Shown here: positions 53,417-62,474 of the stretch, in pieces
Layout of the letters: every line of letters begins with the position of its first letter
How positions within the stretch are numbered: position 1 is the first letter of the stretch
Source: Paragyromitra xinjiangensis
Lineage: Eukaryota; Ascomycota; Pezizomycetes; Pezizales; Discinaceae
NCBI GenBank assembly: GCA_038503065.1
Contig: JBCAMK010000008.1
Span: forward strand, 682,001-746,000
DNA: 64,000 nt
Direction of reading: 5' to 3'
The notes under the pieces: generated by a model
Seen by the model: only the letters and a program-made list of their open reading frames with translations
What the model was told of the DNA's origin: nothing
Databases searched by the model: none
Program-made: the position numbers and the translations under genes

Positions 53417-53969
53417 GTTGGAAGTTCGGGTGAGGTGGGGAGAGAGGTGGCTGGAGGTGCGTTTGCGCCCAGCAAGGGGTGTGGGTGTGATGGGTGCCCA
53501 AACAAGTCGGACGGGAGTTGCAGGTGGTGATGGCGATACTCTGGGAGGAGTATTGGGAGCCAGGTTGATGGGGGAGCGATGGGAGTGATGAGTTCCCAGA
53601 AGCGAGATGGGGTGTGATGATAAACGAGGCCAAAGAGATAGAGACTTTTTGGTTTCGTGAGATTCTGGGAGAGGTGGTTTGTGGTGTTGAGTTTGCGGTC
53701 GGAGATGATGGAGGGAAAAGTAGAAGCGAGGTGGGCGGTCGCATATTATATACTGCCTCTAGTGTTTTAGTGTTTTGGTGTTTTAATTCTACGGCCCTGA
53801 TACTAAAGTATATCGCCTCATCCGCCGCCAGCTACAAATAAATCCTCCCCGCTTCCAAAACAATTTAAACCATCATAAGGAAAAATAATAAATAATAACA
53901 AAACTTCGAAAAAGAATAACCGAAAGGAAAAACCAAATCAATCATCCCCTGCTTAATCGCAAAAAAAAT

Positions 53970-56900
53970 TTATAACCCTAAGAGGTTAATATAAGAAAAA
54001 AACTCGGAAAAATTTAACTTAGATGAAAAGAAAATATTCCAATCTGGTTCTGAATTTTTAAAGAAATCTTGTCGTTCTTTATTCCTGAGTTTGCAGGACA
54101 TGATGCGATGGTAAGAGCCATCTTGTTCGCCGCATGTGCATGTGAGAGGATCGGTGAATCCGGTGGGATCGATGAAGTGCGCTTGATTGCGTATTTTCGC
54201 GAGTTTGGAAAATCGTTTGCGTGATAATGATATGAGATGTTGCGCAATGTGAAGGGCAACGGGCTCTGGGGTGTTAGAGGCCCATGATTTGAGTAAAAGT
54301 TTCTTAGGCAGGAGTGAAAGGTGTCCAAGGGTCAGACGATGCCATGAGCAGAGGGGTTTGTTGTGGGCGAGTGTAGCCAGTTGATCAGCTTTCTCGTTGC
54401 CGAAGATTTGTGTATGAGAGGGAGTCCATATACCACTGATGGAGCATCCTATTTTTTGGAGTGAATTGCATGCGTTGAGTGCGTGCCACAGGTATTCCTT
54501 GTTGTGTGTGGGTCCTCCTGCGAGTGACTTTAGGGCGTTTTGATTGTCGACGCATATGTATACAGGAGTGGGATAAACGATGTGTTGGAGTAAGAGAGCT
54601 AAAGCTTCTTGTATGGCGTGAATTTCGGTGTCTTCGTTCTCGGCATGATGTCTGAGGGCGCAGGAATGTGTGTATGTTTGTGTGGTGATGCCGTAGCGTA
54701 TGTGAGCAATGTATACACCGGAGGAGGAGTGTCCGTTATCGTTGAGGGAACCATCTGTATAAAGGAGCCAGGAGTTTTCCAGTGTGCCTGTCCAATTGAT
54801 ATGTTGTGTGGCTGTTTGTTGTTTGGAAAGCTGGGAAATTTGTAGAGAATTTGGTGTGAGAAATGGGGAATGAAAGGAAAATTCGAGTCTTTCAAGAGGT
54901 TGATTTTGGATGAGGGGTTGAAGCAGGGAGGCTATTCTTTTGAGTCCTGATCCTTTGTATTCTGTTGTTTGCGGGAGGAGCTTGAGTAATGGAAGGAAGG
55001 CTGGGTTGTGCGCGTTGTTTTTGAGGATGCGTATGCCATATTTTTGTGAATGATAATCTAATAGGAGGTTGAGCGGTGGTAGGGCAGCTTCGCGTAGTAG
55101 GTGGGTTATTTTGGTATTTCTGGGGAGGCCCGTGATGATACGAGCAAGGCTGTGGTATGCTGGTTGAATATTATCTATAATGGTTGGTGCACCTGTCCAC
55201 CATATGGGGGAGCCCCATAGCATTTTGGGAATGTGAACTATGTGTAGTATGTGATGTATTGTGGCGGGGGTAAGGTGTATGGATTTGAGAAGAGGGTAGA
55301 TGGCTCCTTTGGTTTTAAGTAGGGAAGCGACGATGTGATGTGTGTGTTGGTGAAAGGTTAGTCTTCGATCAATGATGAGTCCTAGCATGCGATTTTGTTC
55401 AGTGGGTGATATGCTTTGGTCGTACAGTGTTATGGAGGTGGGGGTGGGGTCTTTGGCTCTGGAACTGAGTCTTAAGTGCATGAGTTCCGTTTTTGGTGGG
55501 GAAAAGAGGATGTTGAGGTGTGAGCCTCTTTCAATTTTGAGGTTAAGGCGTTGTTGTAGTGTCATGGTGGCAAATTTTTGTGAAAAACTTGCTTGTAGCA
55601 TGGCATTGTCGTCGATGTAGGTATTGGAATAAGTGAGATTGGAAGGTGATGGTTCAGTGTCTAGCGCGGCACTGTATATGGTGAAGGCGATGGATGAAAC
55701 TGCAGATCCTTGAGGGAGTCCACTGTTAAAGGGTGATGTTGGACTTGTGGTACTGTTAAAGCGGAAGGCTATTGTTCGGTTGGTGGTGAAGCTTTGGTAC
55801 CATTGTATTAGGTATGTGGGGAATTTGAAGTGGAGGAAGATTGCAGTCATTTGTTGATGTATGACGCAGTTGAAGGCTCCTTCAATGTCTGTTGTTAAAA
55901 TGGAAGGTCGTAGTTGCTTTTGATGTCCTGTTGTGGCGGGGGTGTCAAGCCAGGATTGGGATGGTGTGATGATTTGTTGTAGGGCGTCTATTGCTGAGAT
56001 TCCCGTGCGTCCACCTGTGTGTTGGTGGTTGATTGCGCCTGAGTTTATTGCAGCGATTTCCAATTGTCTGGTGATAATACGTTCTAGAAGTTTGCCGAGA
56101 CATGATAATAATGAAATAGGGCGGTAGGCATTGGGTTTGGAGTAATCGTCTTTGCCTGTCTTAGGTATGGGTGTGACGATTGCTTGTTTCCATATGTCGG
56201 GGAAGGCGCCGAAGCGAAGGGCAGCTGTGAAAATTTTGGGAATAAGTAGAGGAGCGGCTTGATGAGCGTGTTGTATATGAGGATAAAGGATTCCGTCGTG
56301 TCCTGGAGCGGATGCAGGGGAAGTTTTGGCGAGTAATTTAGAAATTAACTCTGGAGTAACATAAGGTGTGTTGAAGGATTGATCTGATGTAGGTGGGGGA
56401 AGCCAGTTTTGTGGTAGTGGCTGGGGAGAGGCGAGGATAGGTGGGAAAAAGGTAGATTTGAAGGCATTACATTGTGCTTCGAAGTCTGGTGCGTTGTGTA
56501 AGGGTTGTATTGTGGTGGGGGGTCTGCGGCCATTTGTTTGTTTGATGGCTTGCCATATTTGTTTGGGGTCGTTGGTGGATAGCCGTTGGTGCCAGTGGTG
56601 TTTTTTGGCTTCATTTATTTCGGTTTTCCACTGTGTTCGGAGGTTTTTGAGAAGGTTTTTGGCATGCTGTGGTGGGTTGGGTCGTTTGATTAGGTGATTG
56701 ATGGTGTTTATTTTCCTTTTTAATTTGGAAAGTTCGTGGGTCCACCAGCCTTTGGAGTGTTGACTGGGTTTCGATAGGGGTATGGCTGTGATAGTGGCGA
56801 ATTGTATTAGGGAGGTGAGCTGTTCGCATTCTTTGGTGGTTTCACTGGCGTTGGTGGGTTGAGAATTGTTGAGTGCTGATTGTTTTATTATGTTGTGGAA

Positions 56901-57662
56901 TTGGATCCAGTTTGCTTTGTTGAGGTTGCGTTTAGGTGTGGCTGTGGGCTTTGGTGGTAGGAATATGGTAGTTGTGATTAGGGTGTGGTCAGAGTTGTCT
57001 CTTAGTCCTTGATCGGATTGCCACGTTATGAGGTATTGTTGTATGTTTTTGAATAGGGTGAGATCTATGATGGAATTTTTGTTGCCATTTCTAGGGAAAT
57101 GTGTGAAAATACCTGGGTGATTGATGAGTTGATAGTTGTGGTCTTCTAGCCAGTCTACGAGTTGGTTGGCTGTTGTTCTGGTGTTATTGATGGAGGTGCG
57201 ATGGGTGTCGGTTTCGATTCCATACCACCATGTGTGGTGTAGGTTTGTGTCTGCTAGTATTATGTGCATGGGAAGGAAGCGATGCATATTGAGGTAGGTG
57301 TGTGTCGTTGGTGTGTGGTTGGCGTAGATGTTGGAAATTTCAATGTCACCTATTGCTGTGGTTATGATAATTGATATGGCGTTGTTGAAGAAGGAGGTTG
57401 AAATCCGTGGGTTTAGGTTCATGTTTGCGTTTATGTAGGTGACGCATTTGGGATTTTGATTTGTTGGTGAGAAGCGGTAAAAATTTGTGATGTTTGGTGG
57501 TAGGCCCTGGTTTTCTGACCATGGGTCTTGTAGTGCGAGTACGGCGAGTTGGGTATTGATGTTTGCATGATGAAGTACTGAAAGAGTGGAGGCCTTTCCT
57601 TTAGCGCAATTCAGTTGTTGCACTTGGGCTATGCCTGTGATTTGTGTTGTCTGTTTAATCAT
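53970..57662 (-). CDS. E3 ORF2 (1230 aa), open endonuclease-RT-RNase H
   Basis: The same size and order as E2 ORF2. The endonuclease has LQDPWS, ADTNLHHTWW, IIDLTLF and SDH; the RT has LPQGSAVSS and YIDDNAML; RNase H has YTDGSLNDNG, TEIHA, VDNQNA and GNEKAD; the C-terminal CTCGEQDGSYH is present. It is the E copy with the fewest suspect changes. The ATG lies in the AATGATTAA overlap with ORF1. Confidence 0.88.
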   Translation of the reverse strand: MIKQTTQITGIAQVQQLNCAKGKASTLSVLHHANINTQLAVLALQDPWSENQGLPPNITNFYRFSPTNQNPKCVTYINANMNLNPRISTSFFNNAISIIITTAIGDIEISNIYANHTPTTHTYLNMHRFLPMHIILADTNLHHTWWYGIETDTHRTSINNTRTTANQLVDWLEDHNYQLINHPGIFTHFPRNGNKNSIIDLTLFKNIQQYLITWQSDQGLRDNSDHTLITTTIFLPPKPTATPKRNLNKANWIQFHNIIKQSALNNSQPTNASETTKECEQLTSLIQFATITAIPLSKPSQHSKGWWTHELSKLKRKINTINHLIKRPNPPQHAKNLLKNLRTQWKTEINEAKKHHWHQRLSTNDPKQIWQAIKQTNGRRPPTTIQPLHNAPDFEAQCNAFKSTFFPPILASPQPLPQNWLPPPTSDQSFNTPYVTPELISKLLAKTSPASAPGHDGILYPHIQHAHQAAPLLIPKIFTAALRFGAFPDIWKQAIVTPIPKTGKDDYSKPNAYRPISLLSCLGKLLERIITRQLEIAAINSGAINHQHTGGRTGISAIDALQQIITPSQSWLDTPATTGHQKQLRPSILTTDIEGAFNCVIHQQMTAIFLHFKFPTYLIQWYQSFTTNRTIAFRFNSTTSPTSPFNSGLPQGSAVSSIAFTIYSAALDTEPSPSNLTYSNTYIDDNAMLQASFSQKFATMTLQQRLNLKIERGSHLNILFSPPKTELMHLRLSSRAKDPTPTSITLYDQSISPTEQNRMLGLIIDRRLTFHQHTHHIVASLLKTKGAIYPLLKSIHLTPATIHHILHIVHIPKMLWGSPIWWTGAPTIIDNIQPAYHSLARIITGLPRNTKITHLLREAALPPLNLLLDYHSQKYGIRILKNNAHNPAFLPLLKLLPQTTEYKGSGLKRIASLLQPLIQNQPLERLEFSFHSPFLTPNSLQISQLSKQQTATQHINWTGTLENSWLLYTDGSLNDNGHSSSGVYIAHIRYGITTQTYTHSCALRHHAENEDTEIHAIQEALALLLQHIVYPTPVYICVDNQNALKSLAGGPTHNKEYLWHALNACNSLQKIGCSISGIWTPSHTQIFGNEKADQLATLAHNKPLCSWHRLTLGHLSLLPKKLLLKSWASNTPEPVALHIAQHLISLSRKRFSKLAKIRNQAHFIDPTGFTDPLTCTCGEQDGSYHRIMSCKLRNKERQDFFKNSEPDWNIFFSSKLNFSEFFSYINLLGL

Positions 57663-59091
57663 TACGTTTGTTGATTTTCTGGGCGCGTTGAGCAAGGTAA
57701 AGTGCTCTGGTCTTCATTTTTTCGGGGCAATCAATGGCGGTGTGTTGGTTGGTGTTGCAGCAGGCGCATCTGAGTGGCATGTGTGTGCATCTGGCACCTC
57801 CTCTGCATGTGATTTGGTCACATTTGTGGTCTTTGGTGTGGTGGGCAAGTGCGCAGAGGGCGCAGGCAACTTCTTGTTTGCAAGTGGCGTCGTGGTGTCC
57901 AAGTTTTTGACAGTTTCGGCATTGGGTGGTGGGGTTGATGGGGTGGTATTCGTGGATTTTGCAGGTGGCGTTTAGAATATTGAGGTAGGTAAAGCCTAGG
58001 GTTTTGAGGGTGTGTTTGGCAGGTAGGGCAATAACAATGGAAGAGGCTTTTTTGCCAACGCGTTTCTCTTCTGTGGATAGCCATCTTGGGGCTTGGGCCA
58101 ATTGTACGTCAGGTAGGGCGGCTTGAAGGGCATTGGTGATGGTGGTAGGTGTAACGGGTTCGAGGTTGAAGTTTAGGGGGACAGCGTCGATGATGAATTT
58201 AGACCACCTGCTGTTGATTCTAATGTTAGTGATTGGGATTTTGAGGAGGTTGCATGCTGAGGTGATTTCATGTTCGTATTGTTCGATGAATTTGTCAGCG
58301 GCTTCGTTGGGTTTGGTGGTAAGGATGAGATTGTCGTTGTTGGTTTTCCGAGCAGCTAGAATGCATGTGTTGACAGCTCCTAGGCGATTGTTGATGGCAT
58401 TGAGTATGGAATCTGGGGTGGCTGAGGCGGGAAGGGGTTCGGTGAGTTCGATGATGATTTCTCTTTTATCGATGGTGAAGTCGGGCTTGTAGAGTGGTTG
58501 AATTTTTGGGGTTTTTCGGTTGGTGACGGTGGTGAAGTTGTTTTCGCCAGGTGCTGTTGTGGCTTTGCTGGCATAGGTTTCTTGTGCTTTGTTGGTGTTG
58601 GTGTTGGAGGGTTTGCTGGTGTTTGTGGCGGGAGGTTTGCTGTTTGCGGCGGGGGTGTTGGCTTTGGCGCTTTGGTTGGTTTGTAGGTGTAGAAGTCTGG
58701 CGTCTAAGGAGCGGATGGTGTTTTGGAGGGAAATGTTTTGCGCTTTGATTTCCGCGAGTTTGGAGGTGGTGTTGGTGTTTTGGGTGTTATTGAGTTTGAT
58801 TTGAGCAAGGAGGGTGTCCATTTGTCTCTCAAATTCGTCTTTCATCGAGTTGAATTGGCTCTGGATGAACCAAGCGAGATAGTTGGTGGTGGTGGCATTG
58901 GTCATTTTTGCCATTTCTTCGGCGGGGATTTGGGTGAAGTTGAGGTTAGAGTTATATTCTTGACCTCCGACGCTTTCATCGTCGTCATGTTCACTGGAAG
59001 AGCTGCTGTGATCCGAGGCGGGTTTGTCTTCCATTGGGAGATCTGCGGGGTCAAAGGCGGAGAGGGCAGTGCTGCCTTCAGGTGCAGACAT
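57655..59091 (-). CDS. E3 ORF1 (478 aa), intact
   Basis: Same architecture as the other E ORF1 proteins, with one extra residue in the Thr/Asn linker. Zinc knuckles: CRNCQKLGHHDATC, CALCALAHHTKDHKC and CACCNTNQH. The leader from 59092 to 59425 is in-frame open as in E1. Confidence 0.88.
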   Translation of the reverse strand: MSAPEGSTALSAFDPADLPMEDKPASDHSSSSSEHDDDESVGGQEYNSNLNFTQIPAEEMAKMTNATTTNYLAWFIQSQFNSMKDEFERQMDTLLAQIKLNNTQNTNTTSKLAEIKAQNISLQNTIRSLDARLLHLQTNQSAKANTPAANSKPPATNTSKPSNTNTNKAQETYASKATTAPGENNFTTVTNRKTPKIQPLYKPDFTIDKREIIIELTEPLPASATPDSILNAINNRLGAVNTCILAARKTNNDNLILTTKPNEAADKFIEQYEHEITSACNLLKIPITNIRINSRWSKFIIDAVPLNFNLEPVTPTTITNALQAALPDVQLAQAPRWLSTEEKRVGKKASSIVIALPAKHTLKTLGFTYLNILNATCKIHEYHPINPTTQCRNCQKLGHHDATCKQEVACALCALAHHTKDHKCDQITCRGGARCTHMPLRCACCNTNQHTAIDCPEKMKTRALYLAQRAQKINKRND

Positions 59092-61386
59092 GTTGGAGGT
59101 TCGGGTGAGATGGGGAGAGAGGTGGCTGGATGTGCGTTTGCGCCCAGCAATAGGTGTGGGTGTGATGGGTGCCCAAACAAGTCGGACAGGAGTTGCGGGT
59201 GGTGATGGCGATACTCTGGGGGGAGTATTGGGAGCCAGGTTGATGGGGGAGCGATGGGAGTGATGAGTTCCCAGATGCGGGATGGGGTGTGGTGATGAAC
59301 GATGCCAAAGAGATAGAGACTTTTTGGTTTCGTGAGATTCTGGGGGAGGTGGTTTGTGGTGTTGAGTTTGCGGTCGGAGATGATGAAGGGAAATGTAGAA
59401 GCGAGGTGGGCGGTCGCTTGTTATATACTGCCTCTAGTATGTGTAGTAGATCAGGGCCGGACTGATGGGACTGTAGGAGCCTGCATCGGTGGGGTTGCTC
59501 CCACATGCAGAGAGCTACCGCGTCCCACTGATCTGGTTGATACAGAGGAACCGCATGTGCGTCAGCTGACGAGCTGGCAGCACATAGACAGCTGCATCTA
59601 CCACTCCGAGGAAGTGGTAGAGTTCTGAATCAACCTGTGCAGTATGCATCAGCGGAAGCTGATAGGCAACGCACTGGCAGAGCTATCTACTAGTAAAACA
59701 CATGCGGATTAGACTGAACTGCGCCGTGCATGTAGGACTGCAGTGTGCAGGACTATGCCGGTGGTTCATAAGAGTCTAGAGTGGTCAGATTGCTAATGGA
59801 GGTGCGGCAGCTCTTGGAGCATAGCCCCCCGGAAGTACGGAAGGTCTTCCGGAGTAGAACACCAGTCCATTTGGCAATGGGACTCCGGGTCAAACCCAGT
59901 CCCCCACTAGAGCATGGCAGAGCGAGGACTGCGGAACGTAGGTGTTAAATACATCGCAAATGCTCCACCCTGCTGCTCTTTCAAAAGGAAAGCGATAGTT
60001 GAGCCCTTAAGATTCTTGAGTAGTTTGCACGAAAAGAATCGGATTCTGAACTTGATCTATATCCATTTCGCAACGGCCGTACACCTAGCCTATCTACCTA
60101 GGCCTACCCCCGTTACATACAGTTCGATCGTAGAACAGGTAATCCTTTTTCCTTCTTCATAGGTACTCCGCAAGGATCACCCATTTCTCCCGTACTATAC
60201 ATGATTTACCCCGGCACCATGGTCCCAAAACCCGACTTGAAAACCCCAACCGAAATCGACACCATTTATGTTGACAATGATGCCATGCTTCAAGGAGCTC
60301 AACAAGAGTCATACATAGTCGGCCGACTACAACGAAGACTTAGGGATAGATCAGAAAAAGCTGCTATAATCGGCATAGAGTTTGAATATGAGAAATCCAA
60401 ACTCCTCGTCATGAAACCATCCTCCTCGCATTTCCAGTCCAAAATCAAGTCAGTCCGCTTTGGGACGTCAGACATTCCCCCCTCCTCTCTTAAAGTATGT
60501 CGGAGTCTACCTGGACGAAAGACTGTCTTTCCGACCTCACTTAGATCAAAAAATCAGTAAATGCGTCAAAATCCTCGGCAAAATTCGCAGTCTCTGGTAT
60601 AAGTTCAACCATAGATCACTGCATCACACGATAACACAGCTAGTACTACCAGTTCTCCTTTTCGGATCAGAAGCCTGGTGGAATGGATCACCCTATCTCC
60701 TGGACGCAATCCATTCAACCTATATGCGCATGGCCAGAACCATTACCCGTTTACCTCCTTGGACCAACACCATCTCGCTTCTAAAAGAAGCAGGCTTGTC
60801 TCCCCTTAATTTGCTTTTGGATTTCTATTCTAGGAAATATGGTTCCAGAATCATCTGTGCCCCTCAAGATCATCCGTGTCGCTCAATTCTGATCAATCAC
60901 CCTTCCCTTCCCCCAACAAGACAGCATTGTGGCCTAGGAAGGATTAAACAGCTACTCCTCGATTTCCAGGTTGAAGGAAACAGACGCGATTATTTCAATC
61001 AGTTGTCACTCTTACAGCAACATCTACTGAAAGAGTGGGCATCCTCGGTAACCCGAACTGATCACCCACTAAAAGTACAGTGGGACCTCCCCAAGTCCAC
61101 CAAAAAACTCACCCGCTCGCAAGCACACCAAATTGCTGTTATCCGATGTCAAGTGTCCAATTTGGATCGCTTTCCCGGTCAACCTCCTCCGATTTGTGTA
61201 TGTGGAATGGAACGTTCCTCAAACCATTTGTTTATGATTTGCGGCCGATGGTCATCACTTCGACAAAAACTGATTGATAAAATTGAAGGTCCTCCCAGTT
61301 GGGAAAATTGGTTCTTTTCGGATCGTTTAAATATTTCTTTGCTTCTTGATTTTGCTAAACAAGTTGGTTATCGTTTTATGTTTTGA

Positions 61387-61536
61387 TATTTACGATTTCT
61401 TTATTTGTTTTGTTATATTATTTGGTTTTGTTTGCTTTATTGTTTGTTTGTTTGTTTTTTTGGGGGATGGGTGTTGGCGCGCGATAAGTATTTAGTTACT
61501 TTTATGCGAAATAAAATTTATTATTATTATTTCTTA
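61387..61536 (+). other. LINE D 3' UTR and tail
   Basis: T-rich, with GTTGGCGCGCGATAAG at 61473 followed by the hairpin AAGTA-TTTAGT-TACTT and a TTATTATTATT tail. This is the same motif-hairpin-tail order as E and F. Confidence 0.5.
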
Positions 61537-61612
61537 CTTTACTTCTACTGTACTGCTATAAAAACATCTTTGTTTCTACCTCAGAAACGTCACCGTCGCT
61601 GTCGCTGTCACA
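61537..61612 (+). repeat. Probable G1 LTR, right part
   Basis: The last bases, GTCGCTGTCACA, would close an LTR that starts TGTGA at 9166. No second LTR is available for comparison, so this rests on the terminal inverted bases only. Confidence 0.3.
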
Positions 61613-62474
61613 CCCTAGAATCACCTCGATTCTTACACACCGTGAGGCCTGTAGAAAACACTTTACTATCATCGTAGCGAAAGTCCCCTTCAAGTAGCAC
61701 TGCTCACCTTTGGGGATACTGAAGGGCTTGATAAGATCTTGCGCCTTGACAAAAGTATAGTACTAACATCAGCAAACAGGGATGCCCGCCTGGGCGCGAT
61801 GGGCAAGAACCTGGGCGTAGCCCCAACGCCCAGTACGCCTGCTTGCGTCCAGCTGTGTCCATACGTCTAATATGCTGGTACTATGGTACGCTATCCCGCC
61901 CAATCTCGCCCAATGCGCTCGTACGTCTTATATTCGGATATCCTCGTACTGTAGGATGCTTCCATGCGCCTACTGCGTTAGTACGTTAGTACGCTCGTAG
62001 TATGGTACTCCCTGCCTCGTCTAATGCTTCCATGTGCCTAATATCCGGATACTCACGTACGGTGGTATGCTTCCATGCGCCCACTGCGTGGTATGTATAT
62101 TACGCTGGCAGAATGGTACGTCCACTTTCGCCCAATGCGCTTATACCCCCAATAAGCTGGTACTACGGTACGTCTGGGTCTCGCCCCATACTCTCGTACG
62201 CTTAGCCCTACTTGCAGTACATCTATGCATGTGCCCAAGTGCCCCATATGCAGTTTCACTCATCCAATGGCCTAGCTGGGTCTAAGGCGCGCGTTGGATT
62301 ATCACAAGAGATCATTCGAGTAATCTCTTCAGGCGACAACGCAAACTTTGGTCTCAATATGCTAGATTATGATACAATATCTCGGGCAATCTCACATCCG
62401 GCCCCCTTCTCCCCTCGCCCACTCAGGATCGGTGACCTAGCTAGGATGTGTCGGCCAGCGCCCGATACCCACTA
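61613..62474. repeat. Intergenic, degenerate repeats
   Basis: No gene is recognised. From about 61840 to 62240, phrases like GCTTCCATGCGCC, GTACGCTCGTA and GCCCAATGCGC recur every 40-60 nt with much variation, a decayed tandem repeat. CATCAGCAAACAGG at 61767-61780 after AA resembles the terminus of the foldback MITE in reverse orientation. Confidence 0.45.

Larger units (their letters stand above)
48096..53750 (-). mobile_element. LINE E2 (family E), array copy nearest the LTR start
   Basis: Full length, about 5.65 kb, flanked by TACTGCCTCTAGT at 48083-48095 and 53751-53763. The 3' tail has three AAAACACT units, one lengthened by AC. Both ORFs are open. Confidence 0.9.
53764..59425 (-). mobile_element. 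LINE E3 (family E), array copy nearest the LTR end
   Basis: Full length, about 5.66 kb, flanked by TACTGCCTCTAGT at 53751-53763 and 59426-59438. The tail is AAAACACC followed by two AAAACACT units. Both ORFs are open. Confidence 0.9.
17268..60117 (+). mobile_element. Gypsy G2 chromovirus, 42.85-kb composite with nested LINEs
   Basis: The LTR ends are TGTAACGG and CCGTTACA, and TACAG is duplicated at 17263-17267 and 60118-60122. Without inserts the element would be about 8 kb: LTR, leader, gag with intron, pol (PR-RT-RNH-IN-chromodomain), LTR. Passengers are E1 and C in the 5' LTR, F1-F4 in the integrase region, and E2-E3 in the 3' LTR. The two 709-bp LTRs differ at roughly a dozen positions by my count, so G2 itself is fairly young. 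Confidence 0.9.
48066..60117 (+). repeat. G2 3' LTR, interrupted by E2 and E3
   Basis: The LTR pieces 48066-48095 and 59439-60117 sum to 709 bp, equal to the 5' LTR. It lacks element C, so it shows the empty C site. Two E copies lie head-to-tail at the one TACTGCCTCTAGT site. Confidence 0.9.
13451..61386 (+). pseudogene. LINE D ORF2 (endonuclease-RT), split by two large insertions
   Basis: Piece 1 (13451-13728) starts the endonuclease (LLNCARN, LQELW). Piece 2 (15659-17267) completes it (GDFNCHSPLW, IIDLSFAKG, but SDR where SDH is usual) and begins the RT. Piece 3 (60123-61386) resumes the RT (IGTPQGSPISPVLY, then YVDN instead of YVDD) and ends in a thumb region and CVCGMERSSNH-type CCHC. 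Excising G2 with one TACAG joins SLQ to FDRRTGN in frame. Other lesions: TAA at 16836-16838, and a one-base shift near 60475 in a C run. No RNase H lies between GSEAWW and the CCHC. Confidence 0.8.
9346..61536 (+). mobile_element. LINE D, non-LTR element split into pieces
   Basis: Its ORF1 and ORF2 pieces lie at 9576-10273, 12512-13728, 15659-17267 and 60123-61386. The gaps are element B, an unknown 1.93-kb insertion and gypsy G2. The 3' end carries GTTGGCG followed by a hairpin (61473 onward) and a short (TTA)n tail near 61520-61536. Both outer limits are approximate; no TSD was found. D lacks an RNase H domain, unlike A, E and F. Confidence 0.7.

Noticed and set aside
17298..59425. E duplicated into both LTRs by G2 replication
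   Set aside because: The E copies differ from each other more than the LTRs do, and their number differs (one against two). Gene conversion of the LTRs cannot be fully excluded.
17268..60117. A giant retrotransposon with captured genes
   Set aside because: Every extra segment is itself a LINE with its own TSD, and removing them gives a normal-size gypsy element.
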